A stretch of 51,611 nt of DNA, from contig NZ_VFRP01000005.1 in assembly GCF_006385685.1 (NCBI RefSeq), positions 1-51,611 of the forward strand, in the 5' to 3' direction. A program made the position numbers and the translations under genes. A model generated the notes under the pieces. The model did no database searches. It saw nothing but the letters and a program-made list of their open reading frames with translations, and had not been told where the DNA came from. The DNA comes from Amaricoccus solimangrovi. Its GTDB lineage: Bacteria > Pseudomonadota > Alphaproteobacteria > Rhodobacterales > Rhodobacteraceae. Within the stretch, counting starts at the first letter, position 1. The number at the start of each line of letters is the position of its first letter. Shown piece by piece: positions 51,399 to 51,611 of the stretch.

Positions 51399-51611
51399 AT
51401 GACCCGGTACTGCCTGACCGTCGCCTGCGTCTCGCGCCGCGGCATCGTCGCCGCCATCGCCGGCCATCTGGCCGACACCGGCTGCAACATCACCGACTCA
51501 TCGCAGTTCGACGACTCGGAGACCGGCCGGTTCTTCATGCGCGTGAGCTTCGTCTCCGAGGAGAAGGCCGATCTCGCCTCGCTGCGCGAGGGGTTCGACG
51601 CGGTGGCGGAG
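51399..51611 (+). CDS. purU: Formyltetrahydrofolate deformylase, N-terminal part
   Basis: The reading frame from ATG 51399 runs off the window end (71 codons). [40 protein letters not shown] and [15 protein letters not shown] are the N-terminal ACT domain of PurU. PurU releases formate from 10-formyl-THF, and in amine-demethylating gene groups it disposes of the C1 units. The hydrolase domain is outside the window. Confidence 0.88.
   Translation, partial: MTRYCLTVACVSRRGIVAAIAGHLADTGCNITDSSQFDDSETGRFFMRVSFVSEEKADLASLREGFDAVAE

Noticed and set aside
1-51611. CRISPR arrays, tRNA, rRNA, riboswitches, replication origin
   Set aside because: I saw no regularly spaced repeats, no tRNA-like cloverleaf or rRNA segment, and no riboswitch-like leader. 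I could not run a covariance search, so small RNAs cannot be excluded.

Overview
The window is a GC-rich, densely coded piece of a proteobacterial chromosome. The paa gene set, the tryptophan tryptophylquinone (TTQ) amine dehydrogenase genes, the BKACE/dimethylglycine-dehydrogenase neighbourhood and the IS content all point to an alphaproteobacterium, most likely near Rhodobacterales. That placement is inferred from protein character only; no rRNA or other phylogenetic marker is present.

Layout. (1) 1-1825: a graveyard of broken insertion sequences (IS3, IS481, IS110 and IS256 types) with a stray fragment of a methylmalonate-semialdehyde dehydrogenase gene. (2) 1885-6069, minus strand: a four-gene cluster of a secreted DUF3604 protein, a DUF302 protein, a membrane-anchored parvulin-like protein and a HupE/UreJ-like permease. 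(3) 6070-11733: a decayed ccdA antitoxin remnant, then a minus-strand operon of M20 amidohydrolase, DUF5058 membrane protein, second membrane protein and amidase, with a divergent MarR-type regulator. (4) 11911-18253, minus strand: an AraC-type regulator, an aldehyde dehydrogenase, and an aromatic-amine-dehydrogenase cluster (heavy chain, mauE, mauD, light chain) with two small c-type cytochromes. (5) 18330-39547: the phenylacetate catabolon. One minus-strand operon carries paaN, a Liv-type ABC transporter (livKHMGF) and a FadJ-like bifunctional beta-oxidation enzyme. It is divergent from paaG-paaI-paaK, which is followed by a TetR regulator. A second minus-strand operon carries paaJ-paaA-paaB-paaC-paaD-paaE, an extra PaaA/PaaC-like gene, paaZ and paaY, and is divergent from paaX. 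(6) 39548-43966: mobile and decayed DNA. It holds a phage-type cytosine methyltransferase C-terminal part directly preceded by the C-terminal end of an intein, a toxin-antitoxin pair with a frameshifted toxin, a GAF-domain pseudogene and a degenerate ISNCY-type element with terminal inverted repeats. (7) 44014-51611: an RpiR regulator, a dimethylglycine-dehydrogenase-like demethylase, a BKACE (DUF849) enzyme, a class III aminotransferase, electron transfer flavoprotein (etfB, etfA) and the start of purU.

How the genes fit together. Regions 4 and 5 read as one catabolic route. An aromatic amine such as phenylethylamine is oxidised in the periplasm by the TTQ enzyme, with electrons leaving through the cytochromes. 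The aldehyde dehydrogenase makes the aromatic acid, PaaK makes the CoA ester, PaaABCDE epoxidises the ring, PaaG isomerises it, PaaZ and/or PaaN handle ring opening and aldehyde oxidation, and FadJ-like and PaaJ enzymes finish beta-oxidation. The Liv transporter probably imports the acid. A near-identical 16-bp palindromic site lies in both divergent paa promoter regions and probably ties the regulon together. Region 7 looks like N-demethylation of a methylated amino compound, followed by transamination and beta-keto acid cleavage.

The most unusual items are the C-intein joined exactly at the catalytic cysteine of the methyltransferase, and the TTQ light chain that lacks both cysteines of one conserved disulfide in a cluster with no mauG.
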